Shown: in pieces, positions 1 through 13,600 of the stretch
Layout of the letters: each line of letters begins with the position of its first letter
Numbering within the stretch: the stretch's first letter is position 1
From: Sinotaia quadrata
Lineage: Eukaryota > Mollusca > Gastropoda > Architaenioglossa > Viviparidae
Assembly (NCBI GenBank): GCA_028829895.1
Contig: CM054182.1
Span: 37,208,879 to 37,272,878, forward strand
DNA length: 64,000 nt
Direction: 5' to 3'
Position numbers and translations under genes: made by a program
Notes under the pieces: model-generated
What the model saw: the letters and a program-made list of their open reading frames with translations, nothing else
What the model was told of the DNA's origin: nothing
Database searches by the model: none

Positions 1-1531
1 TAAATCTCAATTACAGACTATGATAAAAATTTCTATATTACTTTGTGTTATCCCATATTTTTGGATTATTTGTGCCTCACCCCCACCCAAACCATATAGG
101 TGTGCTGAGAGTCAACTGTATAATGTTAGAGGCATTTTTTATGTCACAGAGTCATAAAGTTTGTGAGGTAAATAAAGGTGAAGGATATTAGAGATATTTT
201 TACATCATATTTCAAAGTAGATTTTGTGAATGCTAAACCTTAGTTTATCATATTTTGATACATTTCCATAATACCTCACGCCAAACTGTGCTTAATGCAC
301 GAAAGGTCTCCCCCACAAAAAATGTATAATAATTTGTTTTTAATTATTTATGTTGTACTTTACATTATATTATAAAAAGTAAAGATTACAAGTAAAAAGT
401 GTGTATATTTGTATTTTTTCAACAGAAATGAGAAATTTATGTTGTCATGTGATCACAAAAAAATCACTATTTTTAAGTTAATCTACATTTTACAAGTATA
501 AAGTAATATTAAAGCAAGACATGTGTCCTTTATTAAATATACTCATTGTTTAATGTTACTGAAATAAATATTGATTATTTTACATAGAACATAATTTATC
601 TTTGGCTGTACAGTAGCATACCTATGATAGCAATTGTCATAAATGCTGTAAAGAGTAAAGAAACATCACTCCTTGAACTTGAAACAGTGAGAAAACAAAA
701 GGAAAGAAAATTTAAATCATAAATAAAAATCCCTTCCACCACTGTATAGTGGCTAAGTAAAGACTGTGAATGAAACTGTACTGGGTACGTTATTCAGTCC
801 ACAAACTTAGGGACCAAATTAGTGCTTAGCACTTCTCTTGGCCTGCTGATGAATTAAAAATATTCTGGAAAGTCCTGATGTCTGATGTGTATTTACATTT
901 TAATGCATTTAGTTTCTGTTTTATAGAGTATTATGACATAATGTCAGAGGCCTTGTTACATCTTGCTTACAATGACCACAATGTAATGTTTATTATATTT
1001 AGTGAATGTAGCATTCATTATCAGTGCTAATGATTATTAACATATTAACTTTAGCTTTCATTATCAGTGCTAATGTATATTATATTGGTAACTTTTAGCT
1101 TTCATTGTCAGTGCTAATATACATTATCATGGTAATTTTAGCTTTCAATATCAGTGTTAATGTGTATTTTACATAGTAAATTTAGCTTTCATTATCAGTA
1201 GTAATGTGTATTGTACATGGTGAATTTAGCTTTCATTATAAATTAGTGCTAATGTGTATTATTATGGTAACATCTGCCCATGTAGAACATATTAATCCAT
1301 AACACATAAATACATATTAAAATATTTTTATAAAATAAAATTAGAGGAAAAAATAAATGGTGATATCTATGAAATGAAATAATAAGCAATTAGTAATAGC
1401 AACAATCATATTCTTTAAAAAAAAATCAAATACATACTCACAATAAAATTCAGCATTATTATATGCCCCATAAATAAGGGATAATCTACATAAAAAATTT
1501 AAGTTTTTTATAAGTGCAATCAATAGCTCAC
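1..1531. other. Partial intron of NPHP3
   Basis: No further TPR-coding segment was found. It is AT-rich and holds the tandem array at about 1000-1265. Confidence 0.7.
1000..1265. repeat. About 60-bp tandem repeat, 5 copies
   Basis: The segment TTTCATTATCAGTGCTAATG recurs about every 60 bp with AT-rich filler. It lies in the intron after exon 24 and does not touch a splice site. Confidence 0.8.
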
Positions 1532-1600
1532 CTGTTTTTTATACAACATGGCTAGGTGTTTGATAATGGCTGCAACGCCAGGGCTGTCAGCACTGGAATG
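1532..1600 (-). CDS. NPHP3: NPHP3 exon 24, TPR (residues 1160-1182)
   Basis: Codes [20 protein letters not shown] and KKQ, matching the family's VKHLAILYKK. Acceptor TTTTTAG, donor CAG|GTGAGC, phase 0. The following exons are not in 1-1531, so the gene continues beyond the left edge. Confidence 0.93.
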
Positions 1601-4600
1601 CTAAAAATACAGAGATCATTTAAAAATCCTCAAACTAAGTAAGGAATTCATTTCACAAAATACAAACTCTATTATTTCAAACATCTAGATTAAGTAGTCT
1701 ATCATTATATGACCAACCATTCAATGCAATTAAAGGGAGTCCTCCAGTCCCCCCAGTTATGTACCTTAGATAATCTGTTATCAAATAAAAATGAATAGTA
1801 AAACTGTCATAATTTATAAACATCATTACTCCCAAAATGCATTATCCAAATCACTGTTATATGAGAACTTCCTAATCTAAATTTTAATTTGTAGGTTTAT
1901 TTTAGACTGTTAAGAAAGACCTCAAGAATAATTGTGCAGCAAAGGATTAATGGACAACCAAGCCAAAAAGCTACCCAGGACAACTGCAGGCTGCTAAAAC
2001 ATCACTGAATTTGATGTATGTCAGTGTATGTAATAAATTCCTAATTTTGAATCCAAAAAAAAACAGTATACAATTTTTATTACTATAAAATCAGTTTCTT
2101 TAATGAACTTCTGGTAGCCAACTGTCTAAATTAGGACTTGTAACTATGTACTATACCTTTGATCTTATCCGGAGGGCTCTCTCATAGAGTGGTTCAGCTT
2201 TGTCATACTGCTTACGGTCATTGTACAGAGCAGCCAGATTATTCAGAGACTGTGCCAAATCAGGGTGATCTGGACCAAGAACTGATTCACGCATTTCAAG
2301 AGAACGCTTGAAAAAAGATTCAGCTGTCCTGAAACATTAGATATGCATATGCTCATGAGAAATGTTACATATATGTGCTGATTTTAATGTTTGAAAATGA
2401 AGGTAGGGGGATACATTACATCTTTAAGAAAGAGGAAAATATAATAATAATATTAAAAGAAAAAATTAGCAATAAAAATAATTTTTAAAACAATTTATTA
2501 TTTTAACCTAAAGTAACATAAATCTAGAGTAAGAGTTACCTACCATTTTGGCTATATTATCAATAAGAGAATGAAAAATACTGCTAGCTGGCAAATCAAA
2601 AGTTAGAACAGATGCAAATTGATTGGTGCAAAACAGTAAAAGTGCAACCAAACAAGAAAATTATACAATAATCAATAATGTCATCTGATTACTAAGACCA
2701 GGAGCCATAATGCAAAACTTACTCTGCATTTTTTTTTTTAAAGTAGTATAGAAAAACTTACTCCACATTATTTGGTTGGAGTATAGAAAAACTTACCCCT
2801 CATTATTTGGTTGGAGAATGGAAAAACTTACTTCACATTATTTGGTTGGAGTATAGAAAAACTTACTCCACATTATTTGGTTGGAGTATAGAAAAACTTA
2901 CTTCACATTATTTGGTTGGAGTATAGAAAAACTTACTCCACATTATTTGGTCGGAGTATAGAAAAACTTACTCCACGTTATTTGGTTGGAGTATAGAAAA
3001 ACTTACTCCAAGTTATTTGGTTGATAGTATAGCAAAACTTACTTACTCCACATTATTTGGTTGGTAGTAAACCAAAACTTACTATACTACATTATTTTGT
3101 TGGAGTATAGAAAAACTTACTTACTCCACATTACTTTGCTGGTAGTATACCAAAAATTACAACATTTTTTGTAGGCAGTATAGCAAAACATACTTATACC
3201 ACATTCGTTGTAGCTAGCATAGCAAAACATACTTATACCACATTCGTTGTAGGTAGCATAGCAAAACATACTTATACCACATTCGTTGTAGGTAGCATAG
3301 CAAAACATACTTATACCACATTCGTTGTAGGTAGCATAGCAAAACATACTTATACCACATTCGTTGTAGGCAGTATAGCAAAACATACTTATACCACATT
3401 CGTTGTAGGCAGTATAGCAAAACTTACTTATACCACATTCGTTGTAGGCAGTATAGCAAAACTTACTATACTACATTATTTTTGTAGGTAGTATAGCAAA
3501 ACTTACTAACTCCATATTCTTTTGATGGTAATATAGCAAAACTTACTTACTCCATATTCTTTTGATGGTAATATAGCAAAACTTACTCCACATTATTTTG
3601 TAGGTAGTATAGAACTCCAAGTTCATTTAGAGTTCTTGCTAAATCTGCTGAGTCTGGACCCATCGCTAGTTCTTCCAGCTGAAGTGCCCGCCTTTGCAAG
3701 GGGTCAATTTTGTTTGGACCCTGAAAAATTAAAATGCAAAATATATCAAATGTGAAATGTGACAGCTATGAGTAGGACTGCATAATGATACTAACTATAG
3801 GCATTTAAAAATTAGAATAATTTTTATCAGATGTGACAAAACTATTATCTCATTATTGGTTTGAATGTTTGCAAAATGAGACTCGTGGACAGCATATTAT
3901 AACTTTTAAGAAAAGAGGAGAAAGAAAAATATTATAAATAACAGAAATTTGTTAATAATTCATATAAAGTGGGTGCATGGTTGAAAAATCTTCAACAACC
4001 TCAAAACAGTAGCATCAACTCATCCCACTTCAAACAAAAAAAATTACTGTGCTGGAAAATATTTAAAGAAAAAGACACCCATTGTTTTACAACCCTTTCA
4101 ATGTGAACAGTTTTCTGGAAGCAAGAAAATATATTGAGTTTTCCATAGAAAGGAAGCTAATGATCTTTGGAAACTATTCTTCCATTATCTCCCTTGGTCT
4201 GTTTATTAACATCTTGGTAAGAACTCTGTTGACTAGAAGTAAGATCCTAGAGTGCTCATGTGGTTGATGAAAACATAATCATTTGCTGATATTCAATGGA
4301 ATAAAAAAAATACATGCTGGTTCTGAGATTAAATGTTAATTCATATTACAGTTGTGGACTAAAAATGTTTTGCATAATATGAACGAACTAGTATGTTTAA
4401 TTTCAATTTAGAAAATAAACAATGTAAACAAACACGAAATGCTTACTGAATGAAAATTCAAAATAAGTATTAGTAACACTGAGTAATCATTCTCTGATGT
4501 GAAATTAATCTTCATACATGTCCAATCATTTACCCATACAAATTCATTTCAGTCTTGTTTAAAGTCCACTTTCCAGTAATCTATTCATTTATTTTACAAA

Positions 4601-7600
4601 TCTCGTTTCTGTTCTAATGTTCACTTGTCAATTCTAAATCCCCACTCAATGTCCTCTTTCCATTATTTTCATCTATTTAAAGATCATGTATTTACTTGTC
4701 AATTCTAAATCCCCACTCATTGTCCTCTTTCTATTCATTTATTCATCTATTCAAAGTACCCAACATCTTTTAAGTCCCTCTTCAATTCATATTTGTACAA
4801 ATCTTTATCATCTATTTATTAAAAAGTCTCCTTTCTGTTCTTTATTCATTAATGTAAAGTCTTTCTTCCAACCATTCATTCATTCGAAGAATCTCTTCCA
4901 ACCGTTAATTTATTCCGTCTCCTTTCCATCTATCCATTCATTGCTTTATTCAGCCATTAATTCAATCAAAACTGCTTCCATACATTCATTACAAAACTGC
5001 TATCCATATATTCATTACAAAACTGCTATCCATACATTCATTACAGTAAAATTAATTCACATCAAAACACCTTTCCACCCATCCATTCGTTAATTTAAGT
5101 CCTTTGTTCAGTTATAAATTCATTCAAACCCTTCTCAAACATTCATCAAAATTAATTCATATCTAGCCATCCATTCAGTGAAAGTTCCTTAAGCAAATAT
5201 AGCATTCATTCAAAGACTGCTTTCCATCCATCCATTCATTCAAAGAATCTTTTCCAAACATTCATCAAAATTAATTCGTATCAAAACCTCTTTTCATCCA
5301 TCCATTCTTCTATTTATTCAATGAAAGTCTCTTTTCCAATTATAAGTTCATTGAAAGACCCTTTTCTATACAGCCATCAGAATTAATTCATATCAAGACA
5401 CTTTCCATTATTTATTTATACAATGAAATTCCAATCATTCATTCAAAGTCCTTTTTCCAGCCATTAAACCATTCAAATTGATGAAACTCCTTTATCAAGC
5501 TATTAATTCATTCAAAAAATTCAGTTCATTCAACCCATTTCTATCCATTTCAAAAAAGGTAACACTTACATTTGGTCCTCTAGGAGTCCTGATTTTCTTC
5601 TTAATGGACAGCGCTCGTTTTTTCAGCGGATCAGCAGCATCATGTCTGTGAAAGAAATGTTTTGTAGAGTTTAAGAGAAAATGGAGACATTTATTCAAAA
5701 TTTGCACTGATTACTCTGAACACCATCATCACATAGACTAGGACATAAACTCCAAATCAAGATGACAAAAATCCTCTTTACTTGCTTCCATACAACAAGG
5801 CATATGCTGTTGTAGTTTAACAGTATATCATGATTTCAGCAATTCTGGTAACTTCACTGCACCAGAATTCTCCAGAATGTACCAGCTTATTTTGCTCTGA
5901 TAAAACAATACTGTACAGCCTACCCCCTTACACTTACACACCTGCAAGACACTCTGCAAGTTTCTCCTGCACTTCCCCGGTCACTTAAGTCACAACAATG
6001 AACAAACGAAGGGTAGCTGAGAACTTGAAAGTTGAACTTGAGACTCAAACTCAAGACTCACAACTCAAGGTTGAACTCACACTCTCAGGTGAAACTCAAA
6101 ACCAAAAAGGCACATCACTGCAACATATAATTAAGGGGCAAGCCTAAGTTTCCTATTCATCACACTATAACTCCACTCTATCTTACATTCCAGCCTCAAA
6201 CTTACAATTCCTGCAATGGTATTCATTAGCCCCATGCATGCACATGGTAAAATAAATAGTGTATAAAAAAATACACCACATGGCTGCAGCTTAATTCAAA
6301 CATTTGTAGTAATAAAAGTTAACACATTCTACATCTCTACATAAACACAAGTATAACATATCATAGTAACATGCATGAAATGTTTCTAAGTCTATTCTTT
6401 CTCAATCAGTCAATTAAACTCACCACTCAAGCTGCCTTCAAGTTAGATTTTCTTCTTCTACTTCAAATTAAAAAATGATTAGGGTGAAGAATTCTCTACA
6501 GCAAGTGAACTCCTTAAACTCAGCTCATAAATCACATTCATTGGAAATAGGGAAATGCTCATTCAGTTTCCATTAGGTCAGTGAATCTAGAATATTCTTC
6601 CCTTAGGCTGTTGACTTCAAACTTGGACACTTTCAAAATAACACCATAAGGAGTGCCCAAGGTTGGGTCACTCTGACAATTCAGTAGTTTATATAGAAAT
6701 TAAATTTTAAAATAGGGAGGGGCAAATTTACTATGTCACACACACACACACACACACAAAATGTAAAAAAATAAAATCCCCCACCCCCACCTTTCCCCAA
6801 GCTGAGAACATCTGATGAGGATGAAGTTTCCATGCAACTCCTGTGAGGCAAAAGAAGTTAATGGAACCTACCAACTCTGCCACAGAATGAATTGCTTCAT
6901 ATCTAATGACAATGGAAATGTGTATTTGTTTGTGATTCAGTACCAAGTCAATCAATATAGGTTATCTCAGGATGACCAGCGGTAAAACAAGCTCAAACCG
7001 ATATCATGGAATATGAAGTAAAACACAAGTAAGACAAGAAAAATAAATGAAATATATAAAGAATATCATCCATCAGGTTTAAATACACTATATAATGAAT
7101 TTATTTTATCAAGACTATACCAGGCTCAAATACTGCTTATATTGCATGTATTTTGTAAAGAATGTCCTTTACAACTTTCAAGTAAAGCAAATATTGAACA
7201 TATTTTATTAAGAAAATCCTTTACCAGACTGACTATTGTAAATATTTTATAAAGTACAAACCAGATTCAAGTACTGTTTAATGGACACATTTTTACAAGA
7301 CAATCTTTACCAGACTCAAGGACTGTTTATTGTATATATTGTACAAAGAACACCTTTACTGTTAATTTTGAGCAGAATTTTAAGTACCGAACAAATTTTA
7401 AGCATTAAAGAAGTTTTAATTAAGTAAAGCAGATTTTAAGTACTGCTTTTATTGAGCATATCCCATTCCATAAATTTCACCCATGAAGTTTAAAATTTGA
7501 TTATCTAAAAGTAGCACGGACTTACTTGTTTTGTTTTGGAACACTAATAAGAAATCTACCTTTTAATCATCAAATATTAGAACTGGATTACTTCTCTTGT

Positions 7601-10600
7601 TTTAGGAACATGGCTAAGGAATCTAGATCATCTAATAGAAGCGCTGACTTACTTGTTTCTGGAACAATGCATCTAAGGAATCTAGATTTTAATCTAATAG
7701 CAGCACTGGCTTACTTGTCTTGTTTCTGGAACAACACAGCTAAGGAATCTAGCTCTTTAGCTACCAAGTGGTGGTCTGAGCCAAAAGCATCTTCAAAGAT
7801 GTCCAGCGCCTGGCGATACAACTGCTCTGCTGTGGAGAACTTTCCCCATTGAGCATGCAGTCCAGCCAACTGATGGAGAGAGCGGGCCACAATGGGATGG
7901 TCAGGATCAACTGCTGTTTCTCGAACTTCTAGAGCTCGTTGAAAAGCTGGTAAGGCCTGAAGACAAAAGAAGTCTTAATGATTTCTGCAATACAATACTG
8001 GGAAGGATGGGGGAATCATATCTGAACAATATTTCTAGGATGAACATCTAGTAGATAGTGCAATATATTTTGCAAAGATGAATATAAACAAGTGATTGAT
8101 ATATTTTCAAAAATTCAAACAATTTAACCTCTTAACAGAAATGACCTCAATAACACTTAAAAATAAACCTCCTTAACCCCATTATAAATATTTACTTTTG
8201 ATCATAAACGAAATGAATATTTAGTTTACTTTCACAGCAGGCACTTAATTGTGAAGACAGATGTTAGTCCAGTCCAATCAAAGCACAAAAAGTCAAATTT
8301 CTGAATAAAACAAATTTTAAAAATAAAAAAAACCATTTTCTCACTTTGCAACTAAGTGTCCATATTACACGTTTCACTTTATTCACGCATCCAACTCCTT
8401 AACAGTATTCAACAATATTTTGATGCTCCTACCAAAACTAATATGAGGAGATAATGAAAGGGTAGAGACTGAAGAAAAATCTCAAGCCTCCCTGGACATA
8501 CTAAGAATTTTTCTTCCTGCATTAAAGTATTTTTCCTGCCTCTGGTCTGAGTAAAAATGTTCTCTCTAAGCATTTGATTGTAAAAAGTTCTTTCAACCAC
8601 TTGACTGTATAAAGCTCTTTCTAAATATCTGACTGTATAAAATTCTTTCAATTGTTTGACTGTATCAAGTTCATTCTAACCATCTGATTGTATAAAGTTC
8701 TTTCCAACTGTATGTGCAGTGTCAAGGGAGAACCCTGTTCCAGCTCAATGTTTGTAGTTGTGGTGCCATCTTGGTGCTGGGACTGGAACTTTTCTCTCTG
8801 AACCAAACACATCCTGGAAAGATATGCAATCGACTGTCTTCTCTCCAAAATCAGCTATTCCTAACAGAACAAACTCTTCAACTGGCAGTTTTTCAAGCAA
8901 TCTGGTCTCACTGGGGTCTCCCTATATATCCATTTCCAGCTATTCCTAACAGAACAAACTCTTCAACTGGCAGTTTTTCAAGCAATCTGGTCTCACTGGG
9001 GTCTCCCTATATATCCATTTCCAGCTATTCCTAACAGAACAAACTCTTCAACTGGCAGTTTTTCAAGCAATCTGGTCTCACTGGGGTCTCCCTATATATC
9101 CATTTCCAGCTATTCCTAAAAGAACAAACTCTGCACCTGGCACTTATGCAAGCAGCTTGGCTTCAGTGGGATATCTTCATGAGACTTGACTTGATTCACC
9201 GAAAAATCCAATCTTCATGAGACTTGACTTGATTCACCGAAAAATCCAATCTTCATGAGACTTGGTGGAACATTGACTCATTCATGTGGAACACCTATCT
9301 TTCAGTGTCTGTATATCCATTTTCAGATCCTGTTGTTTTTCAGTCTTTATCTTTTTGATCAAATGGGACAAGAGAGATATCTATCTATGCCCATTTAATT
9401 GTCTCATTAATTACAAAATTTTATTTAATTTACATTAAAAAATTATTTTACTAAAATATAAATATACAGAAGTATTGCTAAGCATTTATGTGATAAATGA
9501 CATCAAAACAAACCTAAATGATATTGTAACAGTTATATCTGTTAGCTATAGATAAATATCCTAAGAGAACAAGCATATTTAATATTTAATATAAATTACT
9601 AAGTTTCCTCATGAGAACCAGATAATTTAACATTCTGCCTGTTTGAAAAAGAATTTCATCTACTGCTAAATCAAGTGTACCCAAAACCACTTTTATTAAT
9701 TGTCATAAAGCATTATTGTAGATAAATTTATGCAGATAAACAATTTCCTTTATTAATAAAATAAAATATCTAACCTGTGTCAACAATCCTAAGTCCTTGA
9801 GGAACCGACCCAGAATCTCATATATGTCAGCTACTTTGGGCAAAGATATATGTCCTTCTGAGGGTGAACAATTACAGATAGTGCATAAATATTTTATAGG
9901 CACACAAATTAAAACTAAATATTACAAGCCATCAATTAGAAACTAGATCAATTTTGTAAAAAAAACTTGATTTATATACATTTATACATTTCAATTCAAA
10001 GTATGCAAATAAAATTAATTACTCATTATTTTTAATGTTTACATTAACAAACCAAAATGAAACATTAAATTATTTTCCACTTAACAATACAAATCTAAAG
10101 AGTGTAGCAATGGATCTATTTAAACTAATTATTAGTTTAGTAAAATATATGAATGTTGACATAAATTAATAGAATATTTTCTTTATAATGTGGATTTGGC
10201 AAACAAAAATAACTTTCTTACATTCATCAACAACTTCATGAGAGAAAATTTAGAAAGTCTAATCAAAATACTGCTCTGTACTCTGTTCAACATATTAAAT
10301 TACCAGAAAATTGAACAGATTTGGTATGAGGCATACTTAATGCTAATAGTTATCATTCTGTGTTGCTAGCCATTTTTAAAATGTAGTAGATTTCACACTA
10401 ACATGAAAAAATGTGATTTTTGTTTCTTGTATTAAAATAAGGCAACATGCTTTATTAATGTTCCTGAATGATGTCAACCTTTAATCCAGCACCTTAATTA
10501 TCAATCTTTATTACAGCAATGTTAGATATTACTAACAACTGCTTGCCCGTTTTCCAAATACACACCTTCTTCGATTTTTTTGGTTGCACTGAAATATGCA

Positions 10601-13600
10601 TCTGCCATGCTGGCTTTGTCTGCTCCAATATACTGCCAGTACAACATCAGTTCTCCACATCTTCCCCTGGAATTTTAGTCAAGAGTTTGGTGTAATGAGC
10701 TTGGTACATCATGCCATACATCATTCATTTCAACTTGATATGAGTTTGGCACAATAAACTTAGGTATATTACAACACATTTCAACACTTCAGAGTCTGAG
10801 TTTAGTGTAATAAACTTTGCTACATTTCAAGCACTCTGAGTTTGGTGTAATAAACTTTGGTACATTTCAAGTGCTCTGAGCTTGATGTAATAAACTTTGG
10901 TACATCACATCATACATTTCATGTGCTCTAAGTTTGGTGTAATAAACTTTGGTATACTACATCATACATTTCAAGTGCTCTAAGTTTGGTGTAATAAACT
11001 TTGGTACATTTCAAGCACTCTGTGTTTGTAAGTAATAGAAGCCCATGACTCGGCTTTGTTTTAAATAAGCGAATACAATAATATAAATATCAGCGAGAAG
11101 GGAGAACCATCCATACATAGGAAGGAGTATAAAGTGGTTAAAAATTAAAAGAGACAATATAAAAAGATAAGATAGTATTATTATCATAATAATATTCCTC
11201 TCTACTCCTTTTATTACAACTAACTGTGTCTGGATAGAAATTCTTTACCTTTCATAAGTTAATTTGTTTTTAACTGTTCTAAAGCTTAACTGTAATTAAA
11301 ATTACTCCTGCACGTTCCAACTAAGCCATATATTAATGAACAGCTTGCTCTAAGTTTTGAACTTACTTTGCATACATGTGCTGAAAGATGCAAAGGTTCA
11401 GGATGCAAGAGTGTAGTGCCTCTTTGTTGTCTTGCTGCTTCAAAAGCCATGGGAGCTCTTCTGATATTCGGATGGACACTTGACCCACTCTCGATGGCAA
11501 TGAGTCACTGCATGTTATGGCAAAAGAAAGTGGTTACAATCACATGTAGCAAGGAAAAAGATTACAAGCTTTAGTATCAACTCTAAATGCTGTTTTGTAA
11601 ATGAGTAATCCATAATTAATGCTAAGATTGAAATTAAAGTCTTAAAAACCAGTAAAAATACTCAATTAATTTAGTCTTAATAATCAATGAAGAATGCCAA
11701 TAGAAATCATGGGGTATTTTAAATGTATATACAAACAAAACATTCTAAAATGATGATAAAATCAAGTCCATACAATTATTTGTAGAATTGTCTACTACCC
11801 ACCACCCCTTTGCTGTTTTCTTTACTGAGTGGTCAGTGTGTCATAGATTATATTTTATTTACCTATCATGCTCTCTTTATTACATCTTGAGTTGTAACCC
11901 CTGTCATTTTCATTACTACCATAACACTTAGTATAGACCAATGAGTTTCATTTTTTTAGCATATACCAAATTTGACTATACAACTACACCGATTATTACT
12001 GTACTTACTGTAAATACAACTACACCGATTATTACTGTACTTACTGTAAATACAACTACACCGATTATTACTGTACTTACTGTAAATACAACTACACCGA
12101 TTATTACTGTACTTACTGTAAATACAACTACACCGATTATTACTGTACTTACTGTAAATACAACTACACCGATTATTACTGTACTTACTGTAAATACAAC
12201 TACACCGATTATTACTGTACTTACTGTAAATACAACTACACTGATTATTACTGTACTTACTGTAAATTTCTGGAGAAGTAATCAATAAGCTCTTGTCTTT
12301 TGTCAGATATTGATGGGCTATCTTCCTGTCCAAAGCAGAACTCCAGGACTGCTTCCTGTGCCTGGCAACAAGAACAGTTGTTTGAACAGTTTGATTTACA
12401 TGCATTTGTTTTATATTATTATTATTTTGAAATAATCTTTCAAAACCCTAATCAATCAAACGTTAAAGCAGTCATGCTTTGTATTTTTAAATACTGACAG
12501 AATCAACATTTCAAACATAGTCTTTTTCTTGCTGGCTGGGTACTTACATGAATTGAATAAGTCTATAATAGGAAAAATAATTAAGAGTATATCCTACACA
12601 CTTTACAATACATCAGAGATTACATGCTTGAAAGGCAAATGTATATACATTGATTAGCATAAAGCTTTATAAAAAAAATCTAAACATCTTAGCATTATTT
12701 TATTTCTCAATCTTTTTCTATAACAAAGGTATAATATCTGAATGATTAATTTGGGAAAAAATAACATCTTAAATAACTTTCATTTTATAATTTTTTGTAC
12801 TTTTGGGGTATACAGTGTATCAGATTTGAACAAACTTAAACCTTATAATTAGTTTCACTGATAGCACAATAAGTGACCACCAGCTAAAACAGAAACTCTT
12901 GCTGATTATCAAATTCTTCAATTCTTCTTTACCACAATGAAGTTTGAGTGAAAACACTGGCTACATTCTTCATTTTACACATCTAACTTCCTTGTAAAAA
13001 TTAATGTATAATCAGCTGGTTGATAAATGTAATCTTCTTCATTTGACTCAAATGGAAAAAGATAAAATCGACATTTTTTTAAATGGTCAAACTTAACTAC
13101 AAGTTGCAATACAATTTGAAACATCAACATTTTAAACTCGCAAACCTGTTGATGGATATGAATAAGGGTCACTTTCCACTGAAATTATTAACTATCAATC
13201 ACAATATGGTAAACTCACACACCTGTGATGGGTAAAAGGGTCACTTTCAAACTGAAAACATCTATCAATCCACATGTTCAAACCTATTGATGGGTGAAGG
13301 GCCATTTTCCAAACTGAAAACATCAACAATCAATAACAACATAGTAAACTCATGCACCTGTTGATGGGCGAAGGTAAGCAGGCCACCCTGGTATTTGATG
13401 ACCAGGTGCAATGAGAGAAAATGAAAGATCATGCACAAGTTTGATGAGGTCAATTCTGGTATTAACTCCTGCAGTTCGTTCTCATGCATACCACAACGGC
13501 TGGCACTTATAAACTGCAGAATCTGAAAATAATTTAAAAACAACAATAATAATAATTTGCACCATTGGCATTTATAAAATAATCTTAAATGATTATTTAT

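Noticed and set aside
3117..3420. Cys/Tyr-rich repeat peptides
   Set aside because: Products of the 39-bp exon-22 array; no start context, and the segment is intron.
5495..5707. 70-residue minus-strand frame as its own gene
   Set aside because: It contains NPHP3 exon 21 with read-through into both introns.
11941..12405. Repeat proteins in both directions ([12 protein letters not shown] and [12 protein letters not shown])
   Set aside because: They exist only because the 36-bp unit is a multiple of three. The segment is intron beside exon 16.
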